This document shows positions 8,854 to 16,868 of a DNA stretch of 64,000 nucleotides, one piece after another. Origin of the DNA: Bacillota bacterium. GTDB lineage: Bacteria; Bacillota; Clostridia; Acetivibrionales; DTU013. Made by a program: the position numbers and the translations under genes. The stretch covers positions 124,001 through 188,000 of the forward strand of contig JAEZMD010000026.1 of NCBI GenBank assembly GCA_023435745.1, given 5' to 3'. The first letter of the stretch is position 1. Every line of letters starts with the position of its first letter. The notes beneath the pieces were generated by a model. It was not told the origin of the DNA. It was given only the letters and a program-made list of their open reading frames with translations, and did not search any database.

Positions 8854-9744
8854 TCAAGAACGGCTCTTCATTTTTCTGTACTGAAGAGGTGTATGGCTGG
8901 TGAATTTTTTAAACATTTCATTAAAACGCTGTTGATTGGAAAATCCCACATTCAGCGCAATATCGCTGATTTTCAGTCCGGTATCCTCCAGCAGCTCCTT
9001 GGCTCTTTCGATCCGGATCTTTAGAAGATAGTTAATAGGGCTCATTCCGGTTTGTTCTTTAAAGGCTCTCGTAAAATAGCTTGGACTTAAGAATACAAAT
9101 CCGGCTATGTCTCCAAGAGAAATGTCCCGTTCAAAATTGGTATGGATAAAATTGATGGAAATGTTGATCAGTTCCTTGAGCTTCGGGCTTTTTGATTTGA
9201 TACTGTTTTCCCATTCCATCTTCAGCGCACGGGAAAGCAGTACAAACAGCTCCATGACAAGCAGATAATTAAGAAACTCGCTGCCCGGTTCGCTGCTTTC
9301 ACGTTCTTTCAGGATCCTGTTGAGCAGAACGACGATCTCATTCTTCTGGCTGACCTTGAGTGTGATATACGGTCCGGTCTCCTTGCTGCTGACGAAATTA
9401 AGAAAATCCTCAAGCGGTACTTCGGAAAATGCTCCATTGATCCTGTTCTCAAAGGTAAAGTTCAGCACAATGAACTCGCAGCCGCTTTCCGACTTGACTG
9501 TGAATTTGTGGTACTGCAGCGGTTTGATGACAACAATATCATTCGGTCCAAGGTTCACGGGACTCCCTGAGATCTCAAAGACAGCATACCCCTTTTTCAT
9601 GTACACCATCTCGTAGTTCTCGTGGATGTTCGGTTCCATGGACCATGTGATGTCTTGTATTCTTTCCAATGTCTTCACAATTACCGGCAAAAAATTAGAA
9701 GAATTTAACAAGCCCTCCCATGCCTTGGGCAAAAGCTTCTCCAT
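8854..9744 (-). CDS. AraC-family transcriptional regulator with N-terminal cupin domain
   Basis: Probable ligand-responsive DNA-binding regulator. The first 110 or so residues form a cupin-like sensor (HENYEMVYMKKGYAVFEI and the PLQYHKF segment). The C-terminal 100 residues contain the two helix-turn-helix motifs of AraC proteins: LGDIAGFVFLSPSYFTRAFK and ISDIALNVGFSNQQRFNEMF, ending in TPLQYR. The ATG at 9744 has a weak GGGTG site, and a GTG lies four codons further up. The leuC gene starts 190 bases downstream on the same strand, so leu genes are possible targets, but this class more often controls sugar or surface-protein genes. The divergent neighbour is a riboswitch-controlled surface protein. 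The ligand is unknown. Confidence 0.88.
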   Translation of the reverse strand: MEKLLPKAWEGLLNSSNFLPVIVKTLERIQDITWSMEPNIHENYEMVYMKKGYAVFEISGSPVNLGPNDIVVIKPLQYHKFTVKSESGCEFIVLNFTFENRINGAFSEVPLEDFLNFVSSKETGPYITLKVSQKNEIVVLLNRILKERESSEPGSEFLNYLLVMELFVLLSRALKMEWENSIKSKSPKLKELINISINFIHTNFERDISLGDIAGFVFLSPSYFTRAFKEQTGMSPINYLLKIRIERAKELLEDTGLKISDIALNVGFSNQQRFNEMFKKFTSHTPLQYRKMKSRS

Positions 9745-9879
9745 TCCATCACCCACTCTCAGAGTAAATTATACCATGAACTGTTTATAAAAGAAAAATA
9801 AATTTACCTGCTTTTATTGTTAATTACCTCGTTTTTGTGGTAAAATTAATTAACCTGTTATGTTAACATATTATGTTTA

Positions 9880-9957
9880 TGAAAGGGCAAACCGGTTGAA
9901 AGGCCGGGGCGCAAAACCAGGAGTCTAAAGCATATCGCTATGATAGTCCGGTCGCCA
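9880..9957 (+). promoter_or_regulatory. Cyclic di-GMP-I (GEMM-I) riboswitch aptamer
   Basis: The sequence contains the conserved core GGGCAAACC, then a GAAA tetraloop after CGGTT, then GGGGCGCAAAACC (consensus GGGACGCAAAGCC) and GAGTCTAAAG, followed by a second stem ending in TCCGGTCGCC. These are the landmarks of GEMM-I aptamers: a GNRA loop docking into a receptor, and the three-helix junction that binds c-di-GMP. It sits 137 bases upstream of a surface-protein gene and runs straight into a terminator, so regulation is probably at the level of transcription termination. Confidence 0.92.
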
Positions 9958-9986
9958 TATTTATTAGTATGAGCGGCTTTTTTATT
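9951..9986 (+). terminator. Terminator forming the expression platform of the c-di-GMP riboswitch
   Basis: GTCGCCATA at 9951-9959 pairs with TATGAGCGGC ending at 9977 (one G-U pair), followed by TTTTTTATTT. The 5' arm overlaps the 3' end of the aptamer, so ligand binding and terminator formation would compete. The geometry suggests an ON switch, because an aptamer helix using GTCGCC would block the terminator; this is inference. Confidence 0.75.
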
Positions 9987-10093
9987 TGCCGGATAACAGG
10001 AAGGTTAACCACGTTTTCCTTAAAGCGAGGCTGAAAACAGAGAGCTTACCTCCATAATAATGTAAGCAATATTATTATTGGGGTGAGTGTTCT

Positions 10094-11248
10094 ATGCTAA
10101 AAACAAAAAATGTAGTCGCCATTATTACAATTATTGCAATGCTGTCATTTGTATTCGGCAGTACGGTCATATTTGCGGATAGTTCTGCAGAAGACGACGG
10201 CACAGACACAGTTTCATTTGGAATCAATATTGTAGAAGGGCCCGGTACGGTATTGGCCAAAACGATATCGGGCGAAGTATTATACACTATAACAAAAAGC
10301 GGCACATATACTTTTGACAAGGGAGCCGAGATTACGCTGGAAGCAATCCCGGCAGATCGCTTCAAAAAATGGACCGGACAAGCTGTTTCAGGAAACAAAA
10401 CAGAAAATTCGATAACTCTTAAATTAGACAAAAAGAACATGCAGATTGATGCACATTTTAAAGAAGCCCCCACAATGTATACCCTGACAACCGGCGTAGA
10501 GGGTGAAGGTTCCATATCACCGGGAACTCAGGAATATGAAGATGGTACGGTAGTTGCTATAACCGCGACCCCCGCTTCCGGCTGGCACTTCAAAGGCTGG
10601 AAGGAAGGAGAGGGGCATTTCTCTCCTGTTGACGGCTCAATAACCATGGACGGCAACAAAACAGTAATTGCAATATTTGAGAAGGACGCTGAGTCCGAGA
10701 AAGATCCTGAGCCTGAGAAAACTATGTATACCCTGACAACCGGCGTAGAGGGTGAAGGTTCCATATCACCGGATACTCAACAATATGAGGAGGGTACGGT
10801 AGTTGCTATAACCGCGACCCCCGCTTCCGGCTGGCACTTCAAAGGCTGGAAGGAAGGAGAGGGGCATTTCTCTCCTGTTGACGGCTCAATAACCATGGAC
10901 GGCGATAAAACCGTAGTTGCGATATTCGCTAAGGATACAGTTCCTATATCTCCGGATTCTGCGCCTTCTTCACCTGAGCCTTCTGATCCTGAGCCTTCTG
11001 ATCCTCCGGTACAAGAGGAGATTATTGAATTACCAAATGAAGAAATTCCGGAAGGAAGTATCGATATAAATGCTGACAGTCCTTCGCAAGATGAAGATAC
11101 TATTACGCTAGATAGCGAGGCAATACCGGCAGGAGATGTGTTGCCGGAAAGCTTGCCCCAGACAGGCGGAATTCCTGCCGGAAGCCTCTATGGTCTTGGC
11201 GGTATACTTACCGCGGCAGGTTTATTTCTGAGGAAGAAATATAAATAG
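10094..11248 (+). CDS. c-di-GMP-controlled LPXTG surface protein with InlB-like repeats
   Basis: Secreted, sortase-anchored surface protein, probably an adhesin. An N-terminal signal peptide of about 28 residues ends near VIFADSS. Residues 40-125 form a diverged repeat. Two nearly identical copies follow at 128-196 and 211-279 (core GEGSISP...GTVVAITATPASGWHFKGW), which match the divergent InlB B-repeat type. A Pro/Ser/Asp-rich wall-spanning linker starts near 284. The C-terminus has LPQTG (354-358), a hydrophobic segment and the basic tail RKKYK, the sortase sorting signal. The ribosome binding site is GGGGTGAG. The upstream c-di-GMP-I riboswitch ties expression to attachment signalling, as known for LPXTG-like proteins of Clostridioides difficile. 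No sortase gene is in the window. Confidence 0.9.
   Translation: MLKTKNVVAIITIIAMLSFVFGSTVIFADSSAEDDGTDTVSFGINIVEGPGTVLAKTISGEVLYTITKSGTYTFDKGAEITLEAIPADRFKKWTGQAVSGNKTENSITLKLDKKNMQIDAHFKEAPTMYTLTTGVEGEGSISPGTQEYEDGTVVAITATPASGWHFKGWKEGEGHFSPVDGSITMDGNKTVIAIFEKDAESEKDPEPEKTMYTLTTGVEGEGSISPDTQQYEEGTVVAITATPASGWHFKGWKEGEGHFSPVDGSITMDGDKTVVAIFAKDTVPISPDSAPSSPEPSDPEPSDPPVQEEIIELPNEEIPEGSIDINADSPSQDEDTITLDSEAIPAGDVLPESLPQTGGIPAGSLYGLGGILTAAGLFLRKKYK
10475..10930 (+). repeat. Two near-identical 249-base units inside the surface-protein gene
   Basis: The segment from 10475 is repeated from 10724 with only scattered base changes over about 205 bases, a period of 249 bases or 83 codons. Even silent positions are mostly identical, so the copy is recent or kept uniform by gene conversion. 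Confidence 0.9.
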
Positions 11249-11335
11249 AATTATTGAGGTTAGCAACCGTCCGACAGTATGATTCAGCTTTACATGACCA
11301 CGGAACAGTATTATTGCTTCACTGGATGCAACACA

Positions 11336-11366
11336 GGAAATGGAGGCCCGTCAGGCCTCCATTTCC
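11336..11366. terminator. Perfect hairpin at the converging ends of the surface-protein and PC4-like genes
   Basis: The 13-base arms 11336-11348 and 11354-11366 are perfectly complementary around a 5-base loop. The loop contains the TGA stop of the minus-strand gene. No run of T follows on either strand, so it may act as a bidirectional terminator or a 3'-end stabilising stem. Confidence 0.55.
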
Positions 11367-11587
11367 TCGATTTCAATTGATGCAAGCAGCTTTTTCAGTT
11401 CCTCCACCTCGCCGGCGCTTAAGGTGATGCCTTTGCCCATTTTTTCATGGGTCTCGTCCCAATCCCTGATATCCAGCTTCGGCTTTCGGTCATTCCAGCT
11501 TACGAAATTGACCTCCTTCTTCCATCCCTTAGTACCTTCACCGATCACACCGAGATGCTTTTTAATTTCATACTTTAAGTCAGCCAT
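11351..11587 (-). CDS. YdbC/PC4-family small single-strand DNA-binding protein
   Basis: A 78-residue protein similar to the bacterial PC4-like family (B. subtilis YdbC, Lactococcus YdbC), which bind single-stranded DNA as dimers. Visible family features are the N-terminal IKKHLGVIGEGTKGWKKEVN, the core WNDRKPKLDIRDWD and a C-terminal helix LSAGEVEELKKLL. The ribosome binding site is GGAGGG before ATG 11587. It stands alone between the surface-protein gene (convergent) and the Tad pilus operon, 91 bases after cpaB, and could be read through from that operon. Confidence 0.85.
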   Translation of the reverse strand: MADLKYEIKKHLGVIGEGTKGWKKEVNFVSWNDRKPKLDIRDWDETHEKMGKGITLSAGEVEELKKLLASIEIEEMEA

Positions 11588-11678
11588 TTTTCAACCCTCC
11601 AATATAATTTAGTTTTACAATAGTCTGCAGATTATGTCAACGGTCTGCTAATCCAGCCGTAACTGCCTTTCAATATCA

Positions 11679-12374
11679 CTACCTGCCCTCATTCCCGTTT
11701 TCTTCCGGGATGCAGGAAAGCTCCAGCTTCCCGTTGTTTTTGGCATATGCAATGAATACCGCCTGCTCCTGTGTCACCTCAAAGGACACGTACTTTGGTA
11801 TACTTTCCGATTGCGGAATGTCCACCTTTTTAGCGTCCTCATCCATCACTCCGGCAATACGGATGCCTTTTATCACTTTTACCCCGTTTGACGCCGATGA
11901 AGCATCCACCACACCTCCGGCCACAGGAGGCTGATCCTCCCCGTTCCCATTATTAGGCACATAGATGATATCCACATGCTGATCCTCCGCCAGCTGCCAG
12001 GCATTGGCCTGATCAACCCTCAGCTCCGCGGATATCAGCCTTTTATTAGTATCCTGCGCACGGATAATATCAGGTTCATCAGGCAGCAGCTTACCCTTCA
12101 GCAGCATTTCTCCCGCTTCGATGAGCATTCCCGCACGCATGGCAACCGCTTCATCAATACTGTTCAGCGCATCCGGATGTACCACATCACTGCTGATTTC
12201 TCTGACCTGCAGCATATTCGCGGTGATGACGGAATTTTTTTCTATACGAACTGCGGCGCAAACCACCTTTTGCTTTATATCCTCCCTGGAGGCATATGAA
12301 ACGATAGTCATCTCAACAACCACCAATACTGTTAAAATTATAAAGGCACCAATAATCCAACCAAACCTTTTCAT
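11679..12374 (-). CDS. cpaB: Flp pilus assembly protein CpaB/RcpC-like (SAF domain)
   Basis: One N-terminal membrane helix (residues 5-28) anchors an extracytoplasmic SAF-type domain (VVCAAVRIEKNSVITANML through the GEMLLKGKLL segment), as in CpaB/RcpC proteins that assist Flp pilus secretion. In Gram-negative bacteria the partner is the secretin; a Gram-positive has none, so a wall-located role is likely. Length is 231 residues. It closes the tad operon, 95 bases after the TadE-like gene. The AGGAAG site is 12 bases before the ATG, a loose spacing. Confidence 0.8.
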   Translation of the reverse strand: MKRFGWIIGAFIILTVLVVVEMTIVSYASREDIKQKVVCAAVRIEKNSVITANMLQVREISSDVVHPDALNSIDEAVAMRAGMLIEAGEMLLKGKLLPDEPDIIRAQDTNKRLISAELRVDQANAWQLAEDQHVDIIYVPNNGNGEDQPPVAGGVVDASSASNGVKVIKGIRIAGVMDEDAKKVDIPQSESIPKYVSFEVTQEQAVFIAYAKNNGKLELSCIPEENGNEGR

Positions 12375-12468
12375 TATTCACATCAACTTCCTGTTCTGTT
12401 ATAGTTTCAGATATACTCTGTTTCAGTTCTAACCTACCTGTTAACCGGAATCTCCGCGTCCGCATGTG

Positions 12469-12996
12469 CTAATTATTTACCGGGATCTCAGAGTCCACAT
12501 GCACCACGACATCTATGTGATCCCTGCCCAGAAGGCGGAGTATCACAGTTTTGTATAGTGACGGCTTGACCGGTATACTGATGCTGCTGTGCACAGAAGG
12601 CCGTAAAATGGTTGTTCCGTTTGGACAGGATTCCGGGAACCCGCTGCGGTATATCTCCAGCGTAACCACTTCAACACGCCCTTCGGCAACGGAACCCGGA
12701 AGGGGATCCAGATCTTCATCCAGATTCAGGTTGGCTCTCAATACCTTCTCATAAATGTCCATCGCCCTCGAACGGGATACATCCACCCCGACCATCCCAA
12801 GTTCCGTGGTATTCAATGCATTATATGAGGATATGTTGGTCATATCGACTGAGTCCTTTATGATCCGAACCTTCTCCGACAATACATACTTCTCCATGAC
12901 GGCAGAAAATACCGGCAGTATCACAAAAACCAACATGGCTGCCGCAATGATCACCTCTGCCACCGCAGTTCCATCATCTCTCCTGAAGAACCGCAT
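12469..12996 (-). CDS. TadE-like minor pilin (pseudopilin)
   Basis: A 175-residue protein with one N-terminal hydrophobic helix preceded by RRDDGTAVAEV. The Gly followed five residues later by Glu matches the prepilin-peptidase cleavage pattern of TadE-type pseudopilins (G before T, E at +5). The remainder is extracytoplasmic, with a cysteine in SGFPESCPNG. Its ATG overlaps the stop of the previous gene by one base (TGATG), so translation is coupled. By position it is a minor component of the Tad pilus. Confidence 0.72.
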   Translation of the reverse strand: MRFFRRDDGTAVAEVIIAAAMLVFVILPVFSAVMEKYVLSEKVRIIKDSVDMTNISSYNALNTTELGMVGVDVSRSRAMDIYEKVLRANLNLDEDLDPLPGSVAEGRVEVVTLEIYRSGFPESCPNGTTILRPSVHSSISIPVKPSLYKTVILRLLGRDHIDVVVHVDSEIPVNN

Positions 12997-13373
12997 CAGT
13001 TCACCACCTTGCGTGACATGGCTGACTTGTCGTATACCATACGCACAGCTATATTCTCTCTTCTGAACAGTGATGTTATTTTGCTGTAGGTGTAATCCCC
13101 TTCCACACGCAGCGTCAGCATGCCACCCTGTCTGGCGCCGGAGGTAGCCGTGATCACGATATCCGTCAGCCCGTTTTCCTCCAGCCCCGCTCGGAGCGTC
13201 TCCCTATCCCCGGCACTCAGCCCTCCGTCGTTCTCCATTTTCAGCAGGGCGCTCCTGCAGAGCATATCCAGATCAGCCTTCACGGAAAGCGGCAGAAAGT
13301 ATTCTATGAAATTTACCATCAGGAAAACCATGATGATCAGCAGAATTCCTGTAACAATTGCTTTAACCGGCAT
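12996..13373 (-). CDS. Tad operon membrane protein, DUF4320-like
   Basis: A 125-residue protein with a single N-terminal membrane helix (residues 6-30) and an extracytoplasmic part containing two helices and a beta-rich end (TSGARQGGMLTLRVEGDYTY). It lacks the Gly-x4-Glu prepilin signal. Proteins of this shape, DUF4320-like from memory, are common in clostridial tad operons next to TadE. It is coupled to the next gene by TGATG. Its precise role in the pilus is unknown. Confidence 0.65.
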   Translation of the reverse strand: MPVKAIVTGILLIIMVFLMVNFIEYFLPLSVKADLDMLCRSALLKMENDGGLSAGDRETLRAGLEENGLTDIVITATSGARQGGMLTLRVEGDYTYSKITSLFRRENIAVRMVYDKSAMSRKVVN

Positions 13374-13427
13374 ATAGCACCTCTACACCACGCGAATATT
13401 GCGGGGAATCATTTCTCTGAAGAAAAC

Positions 13428-13491
13428 GTGATGCGCGCGAAGTGCACACTTTAAGAACACACTTCGAAATAACTGCATCACCCGGAGCACA
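13428..13491 (-). terminator. Long hairpin directly downstream of the Flp pilin gene
   Basis: On the minus strand GTGATGC pairs with GCATCAC, and CGAAGTG pairs with CACTTCG inside, forming a two-part stem that ends just before GTTTTCTTC. It begins 12 bases after the pilin stop. Such a stem could partly terminate or stabilise the transcript, so that pilin is made in excess over the assembly proteins. Confidence 0.6.
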
Positions 13492-13502
13492 TGCTCGAGA
13501 AC

Positions 13503-13727
13503 TCATATCCCCGTGAATACTACGTCGGCAATATCATTCCACCAGGTTGTAAGTCCCGATATCATACTATTGGCAAGTTTTTCGAATCCGGGTATAATAA
13601 CTAACCCCGCAATGATCAGCGCTGCCGCAATACCAAGCAGCTCATTCATGCCAAACCCCCTGTTGTCAACCCAAAGCCGACTCTTCACAAAAAGCCCTTT
13701 TGCCTTCGCCACTACCTTCATTTTCAT
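13503..13727 (-). CDS. flp: Flp-type major pilin
   Basis: A 74-residue pilin precursor. The basic leader (residues 1-23) ends in NRG, followed by FGMNELLGIAAALIIAGLVII; the Glu is at +5 after the predicted cleavage, as required by prepilin peptidases of the TadV/CpaA class. Unlike many Flp pilins it has an extra C-terminal segment with two tryptophans. It is encoded 27 bases after tadC and is followed by a long hairpin. No prepilin peptidase gene is in the window, so processing would need one elsewhere. Confidence 0.82.
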   Translation of the reverse strand: MKMKVVAKAKGLFVKSRLWVDNRGFGMNELLGIAAALIIAGLVIIPGFEKLANSMISGLTTWWNDIADVVFTGI

Positions 13728-13754
13728 ACATTTCCCCCATTCATTTCACATATT

Positions 13755-14651
13755 TTAATTTATGAATATGTTCCCGATAGCTTCGCTAACTTCACTTAGC
13801 ATCGGTACGATAATCATCACAACTACAATGGCTACATATACCGTCGCAGCGGCCACACTCCTGTTTCTGCAGCTGTCTGTTTCTGCCTGAACATAGTTGA
13901 AGTATTTCTTGAACATTATATCTTCCTGCTTGGCCAGCAATTCCTTGTTATCGCCCGTCTCAATTCCCTGCTTGATCGCTATGCACAGAGTCTGCGCCTC
14001 ATGGGTGTCAAAATTGGATCTGAACTCCTCCAGCGCGGCATCAATATCAAGCGTCAATTCATATCTGGCTGCCAGCCTTATCAGAATGCCCCGCAGCTCC
14101 TTATCCTCCGTGACCTCATAGACACACCTGACGGCATCCGTGGGCCTGACACCCGAAGATATCTGGTTGTGCAGGTATTTATAAATCTTATAGATGTATT
14201 TTTGAAAACGCAGGTTTACCTTTCTTGTGCTGGCTTTCACAACCGATTCCACAATCACATTGATCAGCACTGCTGCAGCCATCGGTCTGACAATGTCGGG
14301 ATAGTTCATGCAGAGAGCTGCTATAAATACCATTGGTGACAGAACAAATCTCACACTCAGATAGACCATCGCCGCATGTTCCCCTCTATACCCTGCCTTC
14401 TGCATTTTTGCCTTTGCTTTCAGGCAGAGCCTGCCCTTTCCAAGCCGCTTTTCACAGGCTGCCATTCCCTGCCCCACCAGCGCAGAACACCTTTTGTGAA
14501 GTGAGCTTACGGCGCGTCTTGTGCCGAGCGCAGCCTGTACCTGCTTTGACGCTGCCAGACGTATTTTTTTGGACAAGAGGATTCCAAGAAAAATGTCGGC
14601 AAGTCCAAGTACGAAAAATAATATCGTTTTTTCACTTAACAGTTCTATCAT
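13755..14651 (-). CDS. tadC: Tad pilus inner-membrane platform protein TadC-like
   Basis: Type II secretion F-domain protein of 298 residues. It has an N-terminal membrane helix, a second hydrophobic pair in the middle (residues 100-140), a cytoplasmic T2SF domain with HNQISSGVRPTDAV and the EEFRSNFDTHEAQTL segment, and a C-terminal membrane helix. TadC pairs with TadB to form the platform on which TadA drives pilin polymerisation. It lies 52 bases after tadB. Confidence 0.85.
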   Translation of the reverse strand: MIELLSEKTILFFVLGLADIFLGILLSKKIRLAASKQVQAALGTRRAVSSLHKRCSALVGQGMAACEKRLGKGRLCLKAKAKMQKAGYRGEHAAMVYLSVRFVLSPMVFIAALCMNYPDIVRPMAAAVLINVIVESVVKASTRKVNLRFQKYIYKIYKYLHNQISSGVRPTDAVRCVYEVTEDKELRGILIRLAARYELTLDIDAALEEFRSNFDTHEAQTLCIAIKQGIETGDNKELLAKQEDIMFKKYFNYVQAETDSCRNRSVAAATVYVAIVVVMIIVPMLSEVSEAIGNIFIN

Positions 14652-14703
14652 CGCGTATCGCTGCCCAGCCTTCCAAATGTTTTATGAGCAAATCCTCCCA
14701 GCC

Positions 14704-15672
14704 CTAGCTTCTAAACTTCATAATGCCCGCCGTCAGATAAAATCCGAATGCATACAATCCGCTGAACGTCATAAGCAGCAGCTTGCCGTTCATCGTATGC
14801 AGGTAATAGGCATTGATCTGCGGGGTAAAATTAATGAAAAAATAAGCGATGGCCAATACTCCAAGCATGATCAGGTATATCAGCATTCTGTCCTTATACG
14901 TAGAGATCCTGCGCCGGTTGTATTCTTCATCAATTTTATAAAACTGGCTTTCCAGATTTGACAGAAGCTTTATGATATCTCCCCTGTTTCTCATGCTCAG
15001 TTTGATATTGATGATGAAATCCCTGAACTGCGCATTATCAACCTTCATCTTTAGGATATCCAGAGCCTGCACAGGATCCATTCCCCTGCTCACCTGTATG
15101 ACCATGTCGCGGATAAATGACCTGAGAGGCTCTCCAATGCTTGCTCCAAGTGATTTCTCAAATGCATACATTATATCCTCCTTTACTGAACACCATCGGC
15201 TGAGGACGGACATGTACTCAGACAGATTTCTTCGGACAACCTCGGAATTATATCGAGACAGCAATTCCAAACCAAAAAGGGGGACGATGGAAATAATACC
15301 GCTGATTACCACCGCAGACGGAAAAAATTCTAAAAGCTTATAAACCGGCCCGTATATGACAACGAATATCAGAAACATCACAAGCAGCAGGATGCCAACG
15401 TTCATGAAGGGTATGTAATGCCTGATATTGGACTTCTCAATGTACAGCAGTTCAAAGCGCCTCAGGAGACCGGATTCATTAGCGTCCTCCGACCGGTATT
15501 TCTTTACGGCGGCATGGCGATCACCGTCACTTTCTTTATGAAACCAGCCCTTAAGCTGCCCGAGCTTAAGCCCTCCGAACTTGGCCGGAGCTCTCATGTT
15601 TCTGGCAATCAACACAGCCAGAGCTATATCCGCAAGAAATAATATTATTGAACATATCATTCGAGCCGTCAC
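14704..15672 (-). CDS. tadB: Tad pilus inner-membrane platform protein TadB-like
   Basis: A 322-residue T2SF-family membrane protein with helices at both ends and a pair around residues 88-140, plus the cytoplasmic F domain (VSRGMDPVQALDILK). The GTG at 15672 overlaps the tadA stop (GTGA) and has AAGGAGG nine bases upstream. An in-frame ATG four codons later is too far from that site. Together with TadC and the ATPase it forms the pilus motor. Confidence 0.85.
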   Translation of the reverse strand: MTARMICSIILFLADIALAVLIARNMRAPAKFGGLKLGQLKGWFHKESDGDRHAAVKKYRSEDANESGLLRRFELLYIEKSNIRHYIPFMNVGILLLVMFLIFVVIYGPVYKLLEFFPSAVVISGIISIVPLFGLELLSRYNSEVVRRNLSEYMSVLSRWCSVKEDIMYAFEKSLGASIGEPLRSFIRDMVIQVSRGMDPVQALDILKMKVDNAQFRDFIINIKLSMRNRGDIIKLLSNLESQFYKIDEEYNRRRISTYKDRMLIYLIMLGVLAIAYFFINFTPQINAYYLHTMNGKLLLMTFSGLYAFGFYLTAGIMKFRS

Positions 15673-16868
15673 TGAACAAAGCCTCCTTGTATTGCATAAA
15701 GCCTGTGGTAATGAAATGTGTCGCTTTTGCTGTCATACCCATGGACCTCCAGTACCTCGACCACCTTAAACTCTTTAAGATAAAAGATCACATTAATACT
15801 CCTGCCCAGTATTTCCTTTATCGTTCTCTCACTTTCACCGATGTTGCCGCCCTTACTAAGCGTAAGCAGTCGTGCCAAGGCATCTTCTGCGCTTTCGGAA
15901 TGTGTCGTGGCAATTCCCCTGTGACCTGAATATGCAGCCTTTACAAAGTCCCATGCCTCGTCCCCGGTAATCTCTCCTACACAATACGAATCCAAAGACA
16001 TTGTCAGACCGTCGCAGACAAGATCCTTAAGTGTAACAGGCCTGCCCCCCTCGTTTTGCTTCTTTATTCTCTGCTCGATACAGTATGGCTTGTCAGGGTA
16101 TATCTCAGCGTCGGACTCAACAATCAGTACCCGCTCCATCTCAGGCATCGCATTTATGAACGCTCTCATCAGCGTTGTTTTTCCGGCTGCGCCCTTCCCG
16201 CAGAAAAGGACAGATGCGTCGCTTAGCGCAAGCCTTAAGATCAGGCGGTGAAGCTCCTCATCCAGCATACCGAGCCTTTTCAGATCAGCAAGCGTATAGC
16301 TTTCCTTCCTGTGCTTACGGATGCTTATAGCAGGTCCCGCAATATTCCTGGGTTTTATGGAAACATTGATTCTTAGTCTGTACCTTTCATCTGTTACCCT
16401 GCAATGACTGTCGTTTTCATTTAATATACCTCCGTTGCGGATAGCAACAAGCTTGCAATATGTATCGAAGATCTTTTCACTGCCGAAATGTACAGGAACC
16501 TTACTGCGTATTCCATGCCGCTTAATAACAAATTGGTTATACAGCGTCCCATCGATATCAGTAATGTCCGGTTCATCAATGTACGGCTGAAGCTCTCCGT
16601 AGCCAAACATAAAGTCCAGCACCTTACGGATCAGTTCATCCCTGTGCAGGCCGCAGTGATATTTGTGCGAATCAATATCCTTGATAATCGCAGTCTCAAG
16701 CAAGCTTCTGCCCGCCAGTCCGCCGGACACATCCGCCACAAGTCCGGGACATTCCTTCAGAATATCATTTGTGATACAGGATATGATCGTATTCAGGTCT
16801 CCCGTACTGTGAGACTGAGCTGTCCTGTCTTCATAAAACAGCCTATGATGTGATTTTACTACTGGCAT
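15669..16868 (-). CDS. tadA: Tad pilus ATPase TadA/CpaF-like
   Basis: Secretion ATPase of the VirB11/TadA family, 399 residues. Walker A is at about 224-231 (GKGAAGKT). The histidine-box region is GHRGIATTHSES. The N-terminal domain contains GYGELQPYIDEPDITDI, typical of TadA. The Walker B region reads LTMSLDSYCVGEITGDEA where most TadA proteins have RPDRIVVGE-type sequences; the catalytic Glu is kept. The ATG overlaps the kinase stop by 10 bases. It would power pilin assembly at the cytoplasmic membrane. Confidence 0.88.
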   Translation of the reverse strand: MPVVKSHHRLFYEDRTAQSHSTGDLNTIISCITNDILKECPGLVADVSGGLAGRSLLETAIIKDIDSHKYHCGLHRDELIRKVLDFMFGYGELQPYIDEPDITDIDGTLYNQFVIKRHGIRSKVPVHFGSEKIFDTYCKLVAIRNGGILNENDSHCRVTDERYRLRINVSIKPRNIAGPAISIRKHRKESYTLADLKRLGMLDEELHRLILRLALSDASVLFCGKGAAGKTTLMRAFINAMPEMERVLIVESDAEIYPDKPYCIEQRIKKQNEGGRPVTLKDLVCDGLTMSLDSYCVGEITGDEAWDFVKAAYSGHRGIATTHSESAEDALARLLTLSKGGNIGESERTIKEILGRSINVIFYLKEFKVVEVLEVHGYDSKSDTFHYHRLYAIQGGFVQ

